Assembly: GCA_012519985.1 (NCBI GenBank)
Contig: JAAYPC010000046.1
Location: 17,967 to 81,966, forward strand
Length of the DNA: 64,000 nucleotides
Source of the DNA: Fibrobacter sp.
GTDB lineage: Bacteria > Fibrobacterota > Chitinivibrionia > Chitinivibrionales > Chitinispirillaceae
Direction: 5' to 3'
This document shows, piece after piece, positions 9,622 to 19,985 of this stretch. The notes below the pieces were generated by a model. It searched no databases. It worked only from the letters and a program-made list of their open reading frames with translations, and was not told the DNA's origin. The translations under genes and the position numbers were made by a program. Each line of letters starts with the position of its first letter. Within the stretch, counting starts at the first letter, position 1.

Positions 9622-10683
9622 ATGAACACAATGATCAAAAACCCACACGATAAATTCTTCAAGGAGTTTTTTAGCAGAAAAACCATTCTGCGCAGTCTTT
9701 ATACCGAATACCTTGTGCATCTGATCCGTTATCGAATCGATATTGACACGATGGAACTGTTTCAGAACGATTCGGTAAATGAGCAATATGAGGAGCGGCT
9801 TTCCGATCTGGTTTTAATTGTCCAGTTGAAAGATTCCGGGTATCACATTCTGATTCTTCTTGAGCATAAAAGTACCAGAGATCCTGGTGTCGGTAAAAAG
9901 CTTGATGAATATATTCATATTTTAAGACAACGTTATGCAAAGATGCACCCTGAGCATAAGAAAGAGATAAGGGTTATCCCGATAGTGATTTATCATGGAC
10001 TGGATGAACGGGAGATCCCTCAGGACACTGCATCCATATACGACCCGATTGATAACGATTACCGATATATCCAGAACTTTCATTTCGAGGTTTTTAATAT
10101 TTCCACTATTCCGGATCACCAGATAAAAGGGATTCCTCTGTTAAGAATCGGTCTTTATATGTTTAAATACATTCAAAGACCGGAACTTCTAAACAAAATT
10201 GACGACATACTCGAAATCTTTAAAGAGCTGCCTGGTGATCAGATACAGGTTAATCTGGATATGGTGGGAAGATACATAGAAAATGCTGCCCTTCCGAAAA
10301 TACGACACCAGGTAGTCAGAAAAATTATCAACTGGTTTAATCAGGGGGATCGAAAAGTGTCTAAAATATTGGAAATATTGCAAAGACAGGGCATTGAGAA
10401 AGGAATTGAGAAAGGAATTGAGAAAGGAATTGAGAAAGGCAAAAAAATTGGAAAAGAAACGGGCAAATTAGATGTTGCCCAAAGAATGATTTTAAAAGGA
10501 ATGGATACGAAGCTGATTCAGGAAATAACCAGCTTGCCACTGGAAAAATTATCGGAAACAAGAGAAAAAATTGATTCAGCGCGTAATCTTTTTTTACAGA
10601 ATATGGAAATCATGGAGATACAAAAAACGACTGGCTTGTCAATGGAAATCCTCGAAGAGATAAAAAGGTTAAATAATCGATGA
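9622..10683 (+). CDS. Rpn family (PD-(D/E)XK) recombination-promoting nuclease/putative transposase
   Basis: 'NPHDKFFKEFFSRKTILRSLY...LSDLVLIVQLKDSGYHILILLEHKST' and C-terminal GIEKGIEKGIEK repeats typical of the family; start codon uncertain (9604/9622/9631). Confidence 0.85.
   Translation: MNTMIKNPHDKFFKEFFSRKTILRSLYTEYLVHLIRYRIDIDTMELFQNDSVNEQYEERLSDLVLIVQLKDSGYHILILLEHKSTRDPGVGKKLDEYIHILRQRYAKMHPEHKKEIRVIPIVIYHGLDEREIPQDTASIYDPIDNDYRYIQNFHFEVFNISTIPDHQIKGIPLLRIGLYMFKYIQRPELLNKIDDILEIFKELPGDQIQVNLDMVGRYIENAALPKIRHQVVRKIINWFNQGDRKVSKILEILQRQGIEKGIEKGIEKGIEKGKKIGKETGKLDVAQRMILKGMDTKLIQEITSLPLEKLSETREKIDSARNLFLQNMEIMEIQKTTGLSMEILEEIKRLNNR
10393..10440 (+). repeat. In-frame 12-bp tandem repeat (attgagaaagga)x4
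   Basis: Four consecutive copies encoding GIEK units in the Rpn-like CDS. Confidence 0.85.
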
Positions 10684-11128
10684 AACAGGTTCCTGGTGGT
10701 TTCATGTAACTACCAGCACTCTCAATCGGCAGAAAATTCCAAATCACAAATCTTAATCCTACACAAATTTTAAATTACAAAATCAGAAATACTAAAAAGG
10801 GAACAATAGTGTTGTAAAGTAGCTAATGTTTATCATTTAGTCCCTGTTCCTATTTCCTGTCCTGTTCTCGTCAAACCCCGATTTCACCTTCTTTAGAGGT
10901 AGACTCCCCGGACAAAATCCAGAAGCATCCCACTCAAGTGAATTTCCCCGGTGTATCAGCTTCCATAAAAAGTACCTGTCATTACCAAATGATTCTTTCC
11001 ACTCAAAATCCAGCCCTAAACCCCACAAAACACAAAAAAATGCCTCAAAAGACCAACAATAGTGTATTTTTTCTATCGAATTAAAATAATACAACTCTCA
11101 GAAAGATTTCCCGACTCTCAAAATCACC

Positions 11129-12487
11129 ATGGATAAATCAAAGCTTAAAGAACAATCTGAAGTAATTCGGCAGGCATTCGGTTATATCGATCGTTTTAAA
11201 AATGAGCTTTTTGTAATTAAAATCGATGATATCCTCATCTCCAACCCCCTGTTCCCTATCCTTATTAAAGATCTGGTGCTTCTGCATCGCATGGGAATCC
11301 GTATTATTCTGGTTCCAGGCGCAAGAACCAGAATCGATGAGGTCCTTAAAACCTATAATGTCAGTTGCTCCACCATAAATGGTATCCGGATTTCTCCTCC
11401 CGAATCGATTCCTTTCATAAAGATGGCTGCATTTGATGTCTCCAACAATATAATGACCATGCTTGCAGAATGTGAAGCTCATGCAGTGATCGGTAACTGG
11501 GTCCGGGCAAGAAGCATCGGGGTTCGAAATGGAATAAACTACCAAAGCTCCGGCACCGTCGAACGGCTTCAGATCGATATCCTGAATAATGTTCTGGAAG
11601 ACGGCCTTATACCCATTTTTCCCAACATCGGGTGGAGCGGCAAAGGTAAACCTTACAACCTCTCTTCAAATGAATTAGCCCTTACTCTCAGCATCGAACT
11701 TAAAGCCGCAAAACTCTTTTTTGTTACTGATAAGGGTGGGATTCATCAGGGAGAATATAAAATCCCTGATGGAGCGTTTGTCACAGGTGAAGGTATCATC
11801 TCCCAGCTCAACCGGGAACAGGCTCAGGAATTCCTTGATCTCAACTCCTCTGACAGTTATGATGAATCTTTGGAGCTGGTATCTCTGGGGCTGGAGGCCT
11901 GCAATCTCGGTGTAAAACGGGTTCATATCGTCGATGGTCATATCGAAGGGATGATTCTTAAAGAAATATTTTCTAACCGGGGCCTGGGAACCATGATCTA
12001 TGGCAATCAGCATGAAAACATCCGAAAAATGACCCACTCCGATATCCCTGAAGTCCTGCGGATGATGCATCCGGCAGTGGAAGATAAAATCCTGATCCCA
12101 AGAACCGCTTCCGATCTTGAAAAGAAAATCAAGGATTTCATCGTTTATGAGGTAGACGGAACAGTGCACGGTTGTGGAGCATTGCACAAGTACGGACAGC
12201 AGGGTGAAATAGCTGCTATCGTTGTAGATGAGATGTATATCAATGCTGGAATCGGTAAAAAAATCGTTTCCTATTTGATGGAAAAAGCTTTGGCCATGAA
12301 ATTAAAACAGGTTTTTCTCCTTACAACCCAGACATCAGACTGGTTCTCCCAGTTAGGATTCGTTCAAGGAGAAATATCCGATCTTCCCAAAGAAAAACAG
12401 AAAACCTATAACTATGACCGCAACTCTCTGGTATTTTTTTACAAATTTCCGCGTAATAATGGGAACAGATATTTAAGTCAATACTAA
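11129..12487 (+). CDS. argA: Amino-acid N-acetyltransferase (N-acetylglutamate synthase), kinase-like plus GNAT domains
   Basis: Amino-acid-kinase-like N-terminus (VPGARTRIDEVLK, SSNELALTLSIELKAAKLFFVTDKGGI) fused to GNAT domain (EIAAIVVDEMYINAGIGKKIVSYLMEKA). Confidence 0.85.
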   Translation: MDKSKLKEQSEVIRQAFGYIDRFKNELFVIKIDDILISNPLFPILIKDLVLLHRMGIRIILVPGARTRIDEVLKTYNVSCSTINGIRISPPESIPFIKMAAFDVSNNIMTMLAECEAHAVIGNWVRARSIGVRNGINYQSSGTVERLQIDILNNVLEDGLIPIFPNIGWSGKGKPYNLSSNELALTLSIELKAAKLFFVTDKGGIHQGEYKIPDGAFVTGEGIISQLNREQAQEFLDLNSSDSYDESLELVSLGLEACNLGVKRVHIVDGHIEGMILKEIFSNRGLGTMIYGNQHENIRKMTHSDIPEVLRMMHPAVEDKILIPRTASDLEKKIKDFIVYEVDGTVHGCGALHKYGQQGEIAAIVVDEMYINAGIGKKIVSYLMEKALAMKLKQVFLLTTQTSDWFSQLGFVQGEISDLPKEKQKTYNYDRNSLVFFYKFPRNNGNRYLSQY

Positions 12488-12516
12488 CAAATATCTATTC
12501 TAAATACTTCTATACA

Positions 12517-12552
12517 CCCTCTCCAGGGTAAATTTTCAGTGGAGAGGGGTTT
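12517..12552 (+). terminator. Stem-loop after argA
   Basis: ccctctcca ... tggagaggg 9-bp stem followed by short T-run. Confidence 0.4.
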
Positions 12553-12662
12553 AGAAGTCTTATATCATTCAATGAAGCATAATAACGGACATGAAAAAAG
12601 CGATTCGTAAATCAAATACACATGAAATTTGAAAGCAAAAAAGGCTGAAAATCGCAATAAAA

Positions 12663-13013
12663 TCAGCTTGCTTCCACCTTCTGAGCCTCAAAGAATTCTT
12701 TTTCTGAATTGTAGGTTTTTATCAGACGATTTATTCCTACCATCTCCAGAACCCGGCGTACCTGATTATCTTCTGCAATTATGAATACAGAGCCATTATT
12801 CTGCTGAACATCACAGAGACAATGAATAAAAATGCTGATTCCGGCGCTGTCAAGATATGTAGTGCGTTTCAGGTTAAAAATAAAATGATGATTACCCTTT
12901 TCCACCAAGGCGGAGATTTCCTGATCAAGCTGTTTAGTCTTGGAAGTAGAATCGATATTGCCGATGATGTGAATCATAGTGAAACCACCCTTTTGTTCTA
13001 ATTCATACTTCAT
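12663..13013 (-). CDS. STAS-domain anti-anti-sigma factor
   Basis: 'NLKRTTYLDSAGISIFIHCLCDVQQNNGSVFI' STAS motif. Confidence 0.85.
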   Translation of the reverse strand: MKYELEQKGGFTMIHIIGNIDSTSKTKQLDQEISALVEKGNHHFIFNLKRTTYLDSAGISIFIHCLCDVQQNNGSVFIIAEDNQVRRVLEMVGINRLIKTYNSEKEFFEAQKVEAS

Positions 13014-13028
13014 GAGTCATTCTCCCTT

Positions 13029-13238
13029 CTACAAAGATGCAATTGCATCGTTATTATTACTATCGACTTCACGTTCAAAAAAAAGGTGCACATATCCTAA
13101 TCCATCTTCTACACAACTGTCCTTTAAATACCATCCCTGCCTGATCATCTCAGCAGTAACCGACTCGACTTCGTCAAATATTGCCTTAGGCGATCTGGTA
13201 AAACCTATCTTTACGATCTTTTCCGCACAAAGACGCAT
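13029..13238 (-). CDS. Small hypothetical protein
   Basis: Intact ORF between co-directional genes. Confidence 0.5.
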   Translation of the reverse strand: MRLCAEKIVKIGFTRSPKAIFDEVESVTAEMIRQGWYLKDSCVEDGLGYVHLFFEREVDSNNNDAIASL

Positions 13239-13244
13239 CTTTTT

Positions 13245-13883
13245 TCACCATTGATTACCGTATGATGGAATAGGGACAGGAAGATTTAAACAGGCATTTT
13301 TAACAGTTTCCAGCAGAAACTGCCTGTCCGGGATTTTATCTTTAATACAAATTCCCCTTACCGCAGTTCTCCAGAGCACCTCCTGATCTTTACAATCCCA
13401 AAGTTCTGCTTCCATATTAACCCGTTTGCGAATTTCATTGTTTAATTTCTTTACCGTCGAAGCATCTCTGAGACGCATCACCAGATAATAATCGCTTTTG
13501 ATGCCGCTCCATAACGAGTCACGGGTTTGCAGGGAAGCAACTTCACCTCTGAATAGAAGAGTGAAAAACTGATGTAAAGAATCGGTGCTCCATTTGTCCA
13601 AAAAATGACTTTCGATTTCATCTGCTGAAATAAAATGTAAATCTGATCTTACTTTCCTTAATTCTTCAAAATGGCTCTTTGAACGGAGGAATTGCATTGT
13701 GTCATAACCGGTATCTCTTAAAAGAGGACAAATACCGATACTTCTTTCATAGAGGTCCGAACCACTGAATTTCTCTCTGCTATAAAGTTGGTTCACAGAG
13801 AACCCGTAAGGAGAAGGACTGCAGTAAAGATGCAGCAACATGATCGCTATAGAAAGTAGAATAGATCTGCAGAGATAAACCAT
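13245..13883 (-). CDS. Hypothetical lipoprotein
   Basis: Signal/lipobox-like N-terminus (LLHLYCSPSP). Confidence 0.6.
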   Translation of the reverse strand: MVYLCRSILLSIAIMLLHLYCSPSPYGFSVNQLYSREKFSGSDLYERSIGICPLLRDTGYDTMQFLRSKSHFEELRKVRSDLHFISADEIESHFLDKWSTDSLHQFFTLLFRGEVASLQTRDSLWSGIKSDYYLVMRLRDASTVKKLNNEIRKRVNMEAELWDCKDQEVLWRTAVRGICIKDKIPDRQFLLETVKNACLNLPVPIPSYGNQW

Positions 13884-13967
13884 GATAATTCAGTTTCGGT
13901 CTTTGAAAATTATATTGAAAAACCTCAATATTCACTTATCTCATTTTCCGCCAATTACACGTTTTTT

Positions 13968-15317
13968 TCAATTCATTCTTTTCAATCTTGCTCCAAACAT
14001 GGCATCCATACCGTGCTCATAAGGAGTAATCATCAGATATCCGTTATTATCAATGAAACGCTGAGGAATAGAATCAGGGACACTATCCAGGCAGAAGGAT
14101 GGATGTTCCTTGAGAAATAGTTCTATCTGTTTCTGGTTTTCTTCTGGTTCCAGTGAACAGGTTGAATAGACGATTACACCACCTTTATCTACCAGTGATG
14201 CTGCAGAATTCAGCAAAGTCTTCTGTTTCTCTGCCAGAGAAAGTATATCCTCCTCTTTACGGATCCATCGGGCTTCCGGATGACGGTGAAGAACACCAGT
14301 CCCGCTGCATGGAGCATCCAACAGAATTTTGTCAAAAAAGCCGTTAAATGGAGGGTAAGCACCATCACAAAGCAAGGGATAGATATTTTCCAGTTTCATT
14401 CTTTTAGCAGTTTCAATCACACTCATCAAGCGATTCCACTTTAGTTCACAGGCACACACAGTTCCGCTGTCACCGGTTAATTCAGACATGAGAGCAGTCT
14501 TTCCACCAGGAGCTGCACACAGATCCAGTAGATGTTCACCTTTTGTTACATCCATCAGGGCCACGACCCAACCCGATGATGGTGATTGCACATTACATAA
14601 ACCATGATGAATTATCTGAATGTTTTCCGGAAGAAGTGTCCTCTTTAGCTTGTAATACAAATTCAGGTATCCGGATGCTGGTTCACAAATATTCCTTACA
14701 TCTGCTTCAAACTGCTGACGCGAAATATCCCTGAGCTTTCGCCTGAGAAAAATTGATGGTTTCTGGTTGTTAAAGTCTAAAAGCTTCTTTGTTTTGGCTA
14801 ATCCGAAATTCTTCAGCCATCTTTCCACCATCCAGCGGGGATGAGAATATTCCACAGTCAGACGGGTTACAAGATCTTTCTGAGGGTCAGGAAGAGGAAT
14901 GATCTTTTTATCGTTTATTAAGGCACGCATGATAGCATTTACCACACTGGAAAAACGGACTGTCTTAAGGTCTGCTTTTGCCAAACTAACCGTTTCATTA
15001 ACCGCAGCGTGGTCGGGAACCTTATTCATGTAAAGAAGCTGATAAATCCCTATTCGTAAAATCCTGTAAAGATCCTCATCTTTTTGACCGCTGCCCTGTG
15101 ATAAATACTTATCTATTGTATAGTCGATCGTAGCTTTATGCCTCAGTATGCCATACACGATTTCAAAAACAAATCGTCTATCTCTGTGGTCAATGTGGGA
15201 TCCTCTTAAAACTACATTAATTATGTGGTCAAGATTACTTCTGTTTTTGTCCAGTTCAACAAAAATCCTGAGTATTAGCTGGCGGGGATTCGCTTTTTTC
15301 TGCACCCTCTTTCCCAT
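13968..15317 (-). CDS. rsmB: 16S rRNA (cytosine-C5) methyltransferase RsmB
   Basis: NusB-like N-terminus and 'LDLCAAPGGKTALMSEL...LLDAPCSGTGVLHRHPEARWIRKEEDI...YSTCSLEPEENQKQIE'; start set to internal Met (MGKRVQKK). Confidence 0.93.
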   Translation of the reverse strand: MGKRVQKKANPRQLILRIFVELDKNRSNLDHIINVVLRGSHIDHRDRRFVFEIVYGILRHKATIDYTIDKYLSQGSGQKDEDLYRILRIGIYQLLYMNKVPDHAAVNETVSLAKADLKTVRFSSVVNAIMRALINDKKIIPLPDPQKDLVTRLTVEYSHPRWMVERWLKNFGLAKTKKLLDFNNQKPSIFLRRKLRDISRQQFEADVRNICEPASGYLNLYYKLKRTLLPENIQIIHHGLCNVQSPSSGWVVALMDVTKGEHLLDLCAAPGGKTALMSELTGDSGTVCACELKWNRLMSVIETAKRMKLENIYPLLCDGAYPPFNGFFDKILLDAPCSGTGVLHRHPEARWIRKEEDILSLAEKQKTLLNSAASLVDKGGVIVYSTCSLEPEENQKQIELFLKEHPSFCLDSVPDSIPQRFIDNNGYLMITPYEHGMDAMFGARLKRMN

Positions 15318-15370
15318 TCGCCTGTTTCCTTCTGGTCTCAAAGTAAATTCCTTCTTTATAGTTTTTGCAA

Positions 15371-16297
15371 TCAGTGTAGAACCGTCTTTTCTTTTATTTC
15401 TGTTCCAGCCAGGAAGTCCCGTACATCCATCTCTTTTCTTCCTTCCGGTTTCACCTTCAATACCCTCAGAATCCCGACTCCACACTGAACATCAAAATAA
15501 TCACGAGTTACACAGATGACCGTTCCGGCATGATTACCTGTTTTTCCATTTAACTTCTGCGCCCATTGAATTCCCAGTCTCTTTCCATTGAACAAAGTGA
15601 AAGTTCCTGGAAATGGTTTGAATGCACGCATCTTGTTGAAAATCTGTTCAGAAGAAAGCTCCCAGTTTATCTGTGCTTCTTCTTTTTTTAATTTCGGAGC
15701 CTTTGATGCCAGTGAATCATCTTGTTTTAAAGGATTGATTTGCCCGCTTTCCAAGGCACCTATTGCCTCCATCAGCGCTTCACTTCCTGCAATACTTAGT
15801 CTTTGGTATAGCTCCGGAGTGGTTTCCTCTTCCCCTATTGAGATCCTTTTCTGTAACAGTATCTCTCCAGTGTCGATTCCTTCATCCAATCGAAACACAC
15901 TAACCCCAGTCTCTTTTTCCCCTGCTTCTATCGCCCTCTGAATAGGAGCAGGGCCCCGAAACTTAGGAAGCAATGAAGCATGAATATTCAACGTTCCTAA
16001 TGGAGGAAGTGCAAATATAGCTTTTGGCAGTATCCTGAATGCCACTACCACGAAAAGATCTGCTTTCAGTGATGCTAACGAAGATATCAGTTGCTCTGAT
16101 TTAAAATCATCAGTGGTAATAATTGGCTTTAAATCATGTTCTTTGGCATAGCGGGTGACAGGCGAATCGATGTAGTGCAATCCCCTGCCCTGGGGTCTGG
16201 CCGGAGTACTTACAATTCCCACAACAGTATGTAACTCAATAAGTTTTTCCAGTGATGGAATCCCAAAGTCTGCAGATCCCAGGAAAACAATTCTCAT
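15371..16297 (-). CDS. fmt: Methionyl-tRNA formyltransferase
   Basis: 'MRIVFLGSADFGIPSLEKL', 'LNIHASLLPKFRGPAPIQRAIEAGEKETGVSVFRLDEGIDTGEIL'. Confidence 0.95.
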   Translation of the reverse strand: MRIVFLGSADFGIPSLEKLIELHTVVGIVSTPARPQGRGLHYIDSPVTRYAKEHDLKPIITTDDFKSEQLISSLASLKADLFVVVAFRILPKAIFALPPLGTLNIHASLLPKFRGPAPIQRAIEAGEKETGVSVFRLDEGIDTGEILLQKRISIGEEETTPELYQRLSIAGSEALMEAIGALESGQINPLKQDDSLASKAPKLKKEEAQINWELSSEQIFNKMRAFKPFPGTFTLFNGKRLGIQWAQKLNGKTGNHAGTVICVTRDYFDVQCGVGILRVLKVKPEGRKEMDVRDFLAGTEIKEKTVLH

Positions 16298-16645
16298 AAC
16301 ACTCCTTTTTGAACTGAACCAGGCAGAATGATTTATGATGAGTTTAAAAAAGCAGCTTTTCATTCCTGGAAAAAAGCAGAAAATCCAAGAAAACCAGAAT
16401 ATCTGTACTTTTTCCTCAAGATGGCTAAAGACGACCTAAGCGGCGGTTCCAGACCGACCCAAATGGATCGAATTTAAAGCTATAAAATAAGGTAATTCCA
16501 ATACAATTCGAAACCGAAAACTTAAAGTTATTTATCAAGCGGATCATAACTAACATTTGATTTCACTGGAACCATGTGGTAATTTCAACTTTCTGTTATC
16601 TTTTTAATGCAAATCTTTATAGCGAAGCAAGAAAGGGTTTTTTTC

Positions 16646-17020
16646 ATGGCTGCAACATTTTCTCCTATTGAAGAACTGGATCTTTACTGCAGATTCTGTA
16701 ATAAAGTTATTCCTGCTCAATTGGATAGAAGCATCGCTGAAAGTGGCAGAGTGCTGGACCGTCTTTCCACCTTTGAATATTACTGCACCAAATGCTTTAA
16801 GACAGCTTGTTATACTGGCACCGATCTTTTAGAGCAAAATACCCAAAATGAAACACCTCGCACCTATAAACCAACAGATCACTTTTTATTGGGAGAAACC
16901 ATCTTTCACCAGAGTTTCAATGAACATGGTGTGGTGGTAGGCAAAGATAATGGCACTCCCAGCAGAATCACGGTTCTTTTTGAGAAAAGCGGCCTTAAGA
17001 AGCTGATTCAGGACATATGA
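16646..17020 (+). CDS. Small zinc-ribbon protein with C-terminal CarD-like/beta domain, unknown function
   Basis: CRFC..YCTKC Cys pairs and 'FLLGETIFHQSFNEHGVVVGKDNG..ITVLFEKSGLKKLIQ'. Confidence 0.6.
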   Translation: MAATFSPIEELDLYCRFCNKVIPAQLDRSIAESGRVLDRLSTFEYYCTKCFKTACYTGTDLLEQNTQNETPRTYKPTDHFLLGETIFHQSFNEHGVVVGKDNGTPSRITVLFEKSGLKKLIQDI

Positions 17021-17033
17021 GTTTTGTTCCCTT

Positions 17034-17597
17034 ATGAGCCATTTGTCCCTGATTGTAATTGCTTTAGGGCTCTCCATGGATGCCTTTGCAGTTTCTATAA
17101 CCAGTGGTATCGCAATAAAAAGGATGCATTTGGGCCATGCAATTATAATTGGACTTTTTTTTGGCTCTTTTCAGGCCCTTATGCCCTTACTGGGATGGAT
17201 CAGTGGAATAAGTTTTGCCTCCTGGATTAAAGCGTTTGATCACTGGATAGCTTGTACAATTCTGGTATTTTTAGGGCTGAAAATGATTCTGGAATCCAGG
17301 CACCTGGAACAGAAACAGCTACTCAGCAACCCAATGGAGATTCCCATACTTTTCATGATGGCACTGGCTACCAGTATCGATGCGCTCGCAGTCGGAGTAA
17401 CTCTTTCCTTTCTGGAGATTTCAATTCTTGCCCCCATAATCGTAATTGGCTCCGTCACATTCCTTCTCTCTTTCTGCGGTACTTACATTGGCAATTGTTG
17501 TGGTTCTTTTCTTGAAAACAAAATCGAGATAGCAGGAGGTGTTATGCTTATTGGCATTGGTTTCAAGATACTCATCCAACATCTTTTTTTCTCCTGA
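17034..17597 (+). CDS. mntP: Putative manganese efflux pump MntP
   Basis: Six-TM protein with 'ALGLSMDAFAVSIT' and 'ALATSIDALAVGVTLSFL' paired motifs. Confidence 0.92.
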   Translation: MSHLSLIVIALGLSMDAFAVSITSGIAIKRMHLGHAIIIGLFFGSFQALMPLLGWISGISFASWIKAFDHWIACTILVFLGLKMILESRHLEQKQLLSNPMEIPILFMMALATSIDALAVGVTLSFLEISILAPIIVIGSVTFLLSFCGTYIGNCCGSFLENKIEIAGGVMLIGIGFKILIQHLFFS

Positions 17598-17658
17598 AAT
17601 ATCCTGCCACCTTCTTTTGGTTTGCAACCAATAAATACCTCTACACCAAGACACATCA

Positions 17659-18561
17659 TTAAAGATTGAGAACAGAGCCTGAAGGAGACAGAATTTCGGA
17701 AGTATAAAAGCGTGCATCGGTAGATGCCAGAAAAACAAATGAAGGAGCTATCTCTGAAGGCTGTGCAGGTCTTCCCCACAACGTGTTTTCACCAAAGCTG
17801 GATACTTGTTCTGGTTCACGAGTTGCTGGAATAAGCGGAGTCCATACCGGTCCTGGAGAGACGCAGTTTACTCTGATTCCTCTGGGAGCAAGCTGCATAG
17901 CCAGAGATTTGGTAAAGTTGTGAATTGCAGCCTTTGTAGCAGCATAATCTGTCAGTGTCTTATGCCCCCTAAACCCAGAAGCGGAGCCGGTGTTGATGAT
18001 TACATCACCGGAATGCATATACTTCAAAGCAGTCTGGGTAACCCAGAAAAAAGAGAAAAAATTGGTTTTAAATGTTCTTTCAAGCTGTTCGGGTGACACC
18101 TCGCCTAACTTCTGCTTCTCTATATGAATTGCAGCGTTGTTGACTAAAATGTTCAGACCATTGAGCTCATGATAAGCTCTGTCCGCCACCGCTTCACATT
18201 CCTGTTGGTCTCGCAAATCAGCCTGAATAGCCCTGCCGGTCTGCCCGGCTTCCTGAATCCATCCAACAGTCTCCATGGCATCATCTTTCTCTTCATAATA
18301 GGTGATGGCTACATCGGCTCCCTCTCTGGCAAAGGCGATAGCAACGGCACGCCCTATACCGCTATCGCCACCGGTAATCAGTGCTTTCAAGCCAACCAGC
18401 TTGGCGCCTCCCATGTAACTTCGTTCTCCATGATCAACTTTGGGGCGCATATTTTTTTCGTAACCGGGCCAGGGTTGTTGCTGTTTTGGTAGGGCCTGTT
18501 CGTAAGATTCATTACCCATGACAAAAGGATTTCTGCTGAGATTGAGGCCATGATGTTCCAT
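17659..18561 (-). CDS. SDR-family oxidoreductase (general-stress YhdG-like)
   Basis: 'KALITGGDSGIGRAVAIAFAREGADVAI', 'YAATKAAIHNFTKSLA'. Confidence 0.92.
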   Translation of the reverse strand: MEHHGLNLSRNPFVMGNESYEQALPKQQQPWPGYEKNMRPKVDHGERSYMGGAKLVGLKALITGGDSGIGRAVAIAFAREGADVAITYYEEKDDAMETVGWIQEAGQTGRAIQADLRDQQECEAVADRAYHELNGLNILVNNAAIHIEKQKLGEVSPEQLERTFKTNFFSFFWVTQTALKYMHSGDVIINTGSASGFRGHKTLTDYAATKAAIHNFTKSLAMQLAPRGIRVNCVSPGPVWTPLIPATREPEQVSSFGENTLWGRPAQPSEIAPSFVFLASTDARFYTSEILSPSGSVLNL

Positions 18562-18594
18562 TTTTTTCCTCTTCTCCTTTTTAAATTACAAGTA

Positions 18595-19680
18595 TCAATT
18601 TATTCTGCTCTGATAGACATATTTTCTGATATACTCCACTATAGACTGTTTTTCTTTTGCAGAAAGCATGAACATGATGTATGGTTCTTCACCCGCCATA
18701 ATCTCCCAGTAAACTATGGAATCGATATGTTTTTTCCTTACTTTTTCCAGGAAAGCTTCTTCTTCTTTAGAAAGCTTTTTGCCTCCCTTTTTCAACATAT
18801 CCAGATAATATCCCTGGCTGAGCAGACACTCTCGATACATCTGGACCTTGTATGTAAACATCTCCTCGCCCTGAAGCTTTATCTGAAGATCAGGTTCCAT
18901 CTCCCAGCATGCCAGACAGTTAGCCATGGCATGCCAGACAAAACCATCGGAAGTCTGATATTGAATTTCACACTCATTTACTCCGGTTTTTTTTATTCTG
19001 AAAGGAAACTGAAGCCTGTCTTCTTTTAGACAGAGATTGTTTTTCTCCAGAATGTTCTGCAAAAAATTCAGCAGATAAGGATTATTCTTATTAAGCATGA
19101 ATGCGTATGTAATAGCATCGAGTGCTTCTCGTTTTTTTCCGGTTTTATCGTAGACATCTGCCAAAAAAAGATATTCCTGATAACCTGCATCGTTTAACTG
19201 AATAGCTCTTTTCAGGTAATACTCGGCACGACGATAATCTCCCAGGAAACTCCAGGCATCCCCCAGATTCGATGCCGATTTAAAATACAGACTGTCTATT
19301 TTATAAGCCTTTTCATAGAGATTTTTCACCTCCTCGTAATTGTCATTTTCCAGCTCCTGAGCAGCCAGTTCAAAAAGATCTGCTATTTTTTGCTTTGGTA
19401 CATCTATCATCAATGAGTTGTTGCCGTCTTTATCCCGGGAAACATAAAGAAATGGGCTTACTGCCAGTTGGTCAACCTGAAAAAGAACCAGATCTGTTGG
19501 TTCCAGTTTATTTACTTTTGTCGTCTTGTAAGTAATGCCGTTTTTTCTGTATATGTCCTGAAATGAAGTGGAAAAAGAGCTTTTATCATCGAGCGCCGAA
19601 AACCCTTTCAGCTCTTTTGCTGTCGAACTGAACAGACCAATATTAACCGATACAATAATGGTAATAATCTGACTTTTCAT
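18595..19680 (-). CDS. TPR-repeat protein, exported
   Basis: TPR-like helices 'ASNLGDAWSFLGDYRRAEYYLKRAIQLNDAGYQEYLFLADVYDKTGKKREALDAI'. Confidence 0.7.
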   Translation of the reverse strand: MKSQIITIIVSVNIGLFSSTAKELKGFSALDDKSSFSTSFQDIYRKNGITYKTTKVNKLEPTDLVLFQVDQLAVSPFLYVSRDKDGNNSLMIDVPKQKIADLFELAAQELENDNYEEVKNLYEKAYKIDSLYFKSASNLGDAWSFLGDYRRAEYYLKRAIQLNDAGYQEYLFLADVYDKTGKKREALDAITYAFMLNKNNPYLLNFLQNILEKNNLCLKEDRLQFPFRIKKTGVNECEIQYQTSDGFVWHAMANCLACWEMEPDLQIKLQGEEMFTYKVQMYRECLLSQGYYLDMLKKGGKKLSKEEEAFLEKVRKKHIDSIVYWEIMAGEEPYIMFMLSAKEKQSIVEYIRKYVYQSRIN

Positions 19681-19985
19681 AATGATTCCCCTCCAGTTCA
19701 GAGGTTCAGGGTTCAGAGATTCTGCCCGTGCTTCTTTATGATTTGTGCATCAAAATAGGAACCAATTTTCAAAGACTGAAAGAAATGCAGTAATAAAGAG
19801 GTAATAAAAACGAAATATCCTCTCAGGCATAACACTTGCATTCCCATAATTATTTACAACCAAACTTTCTGAAATAGGACATTACCATCTGCAGAAATCA
19901 AAATGCAGCCAGACTTTTCCATTAGCGATTATTATATTCATACTCCCTGTTAAAATTTTTTATAAAAGGTATCATTCGAATTCCT

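Noticed and set aside
17000-17040. yybP-ykoY manganese riboswitch before mntP
   Set aside because: Only 14 bp separates mntP from the upstream gene, and no riboswitch core motif is seen.
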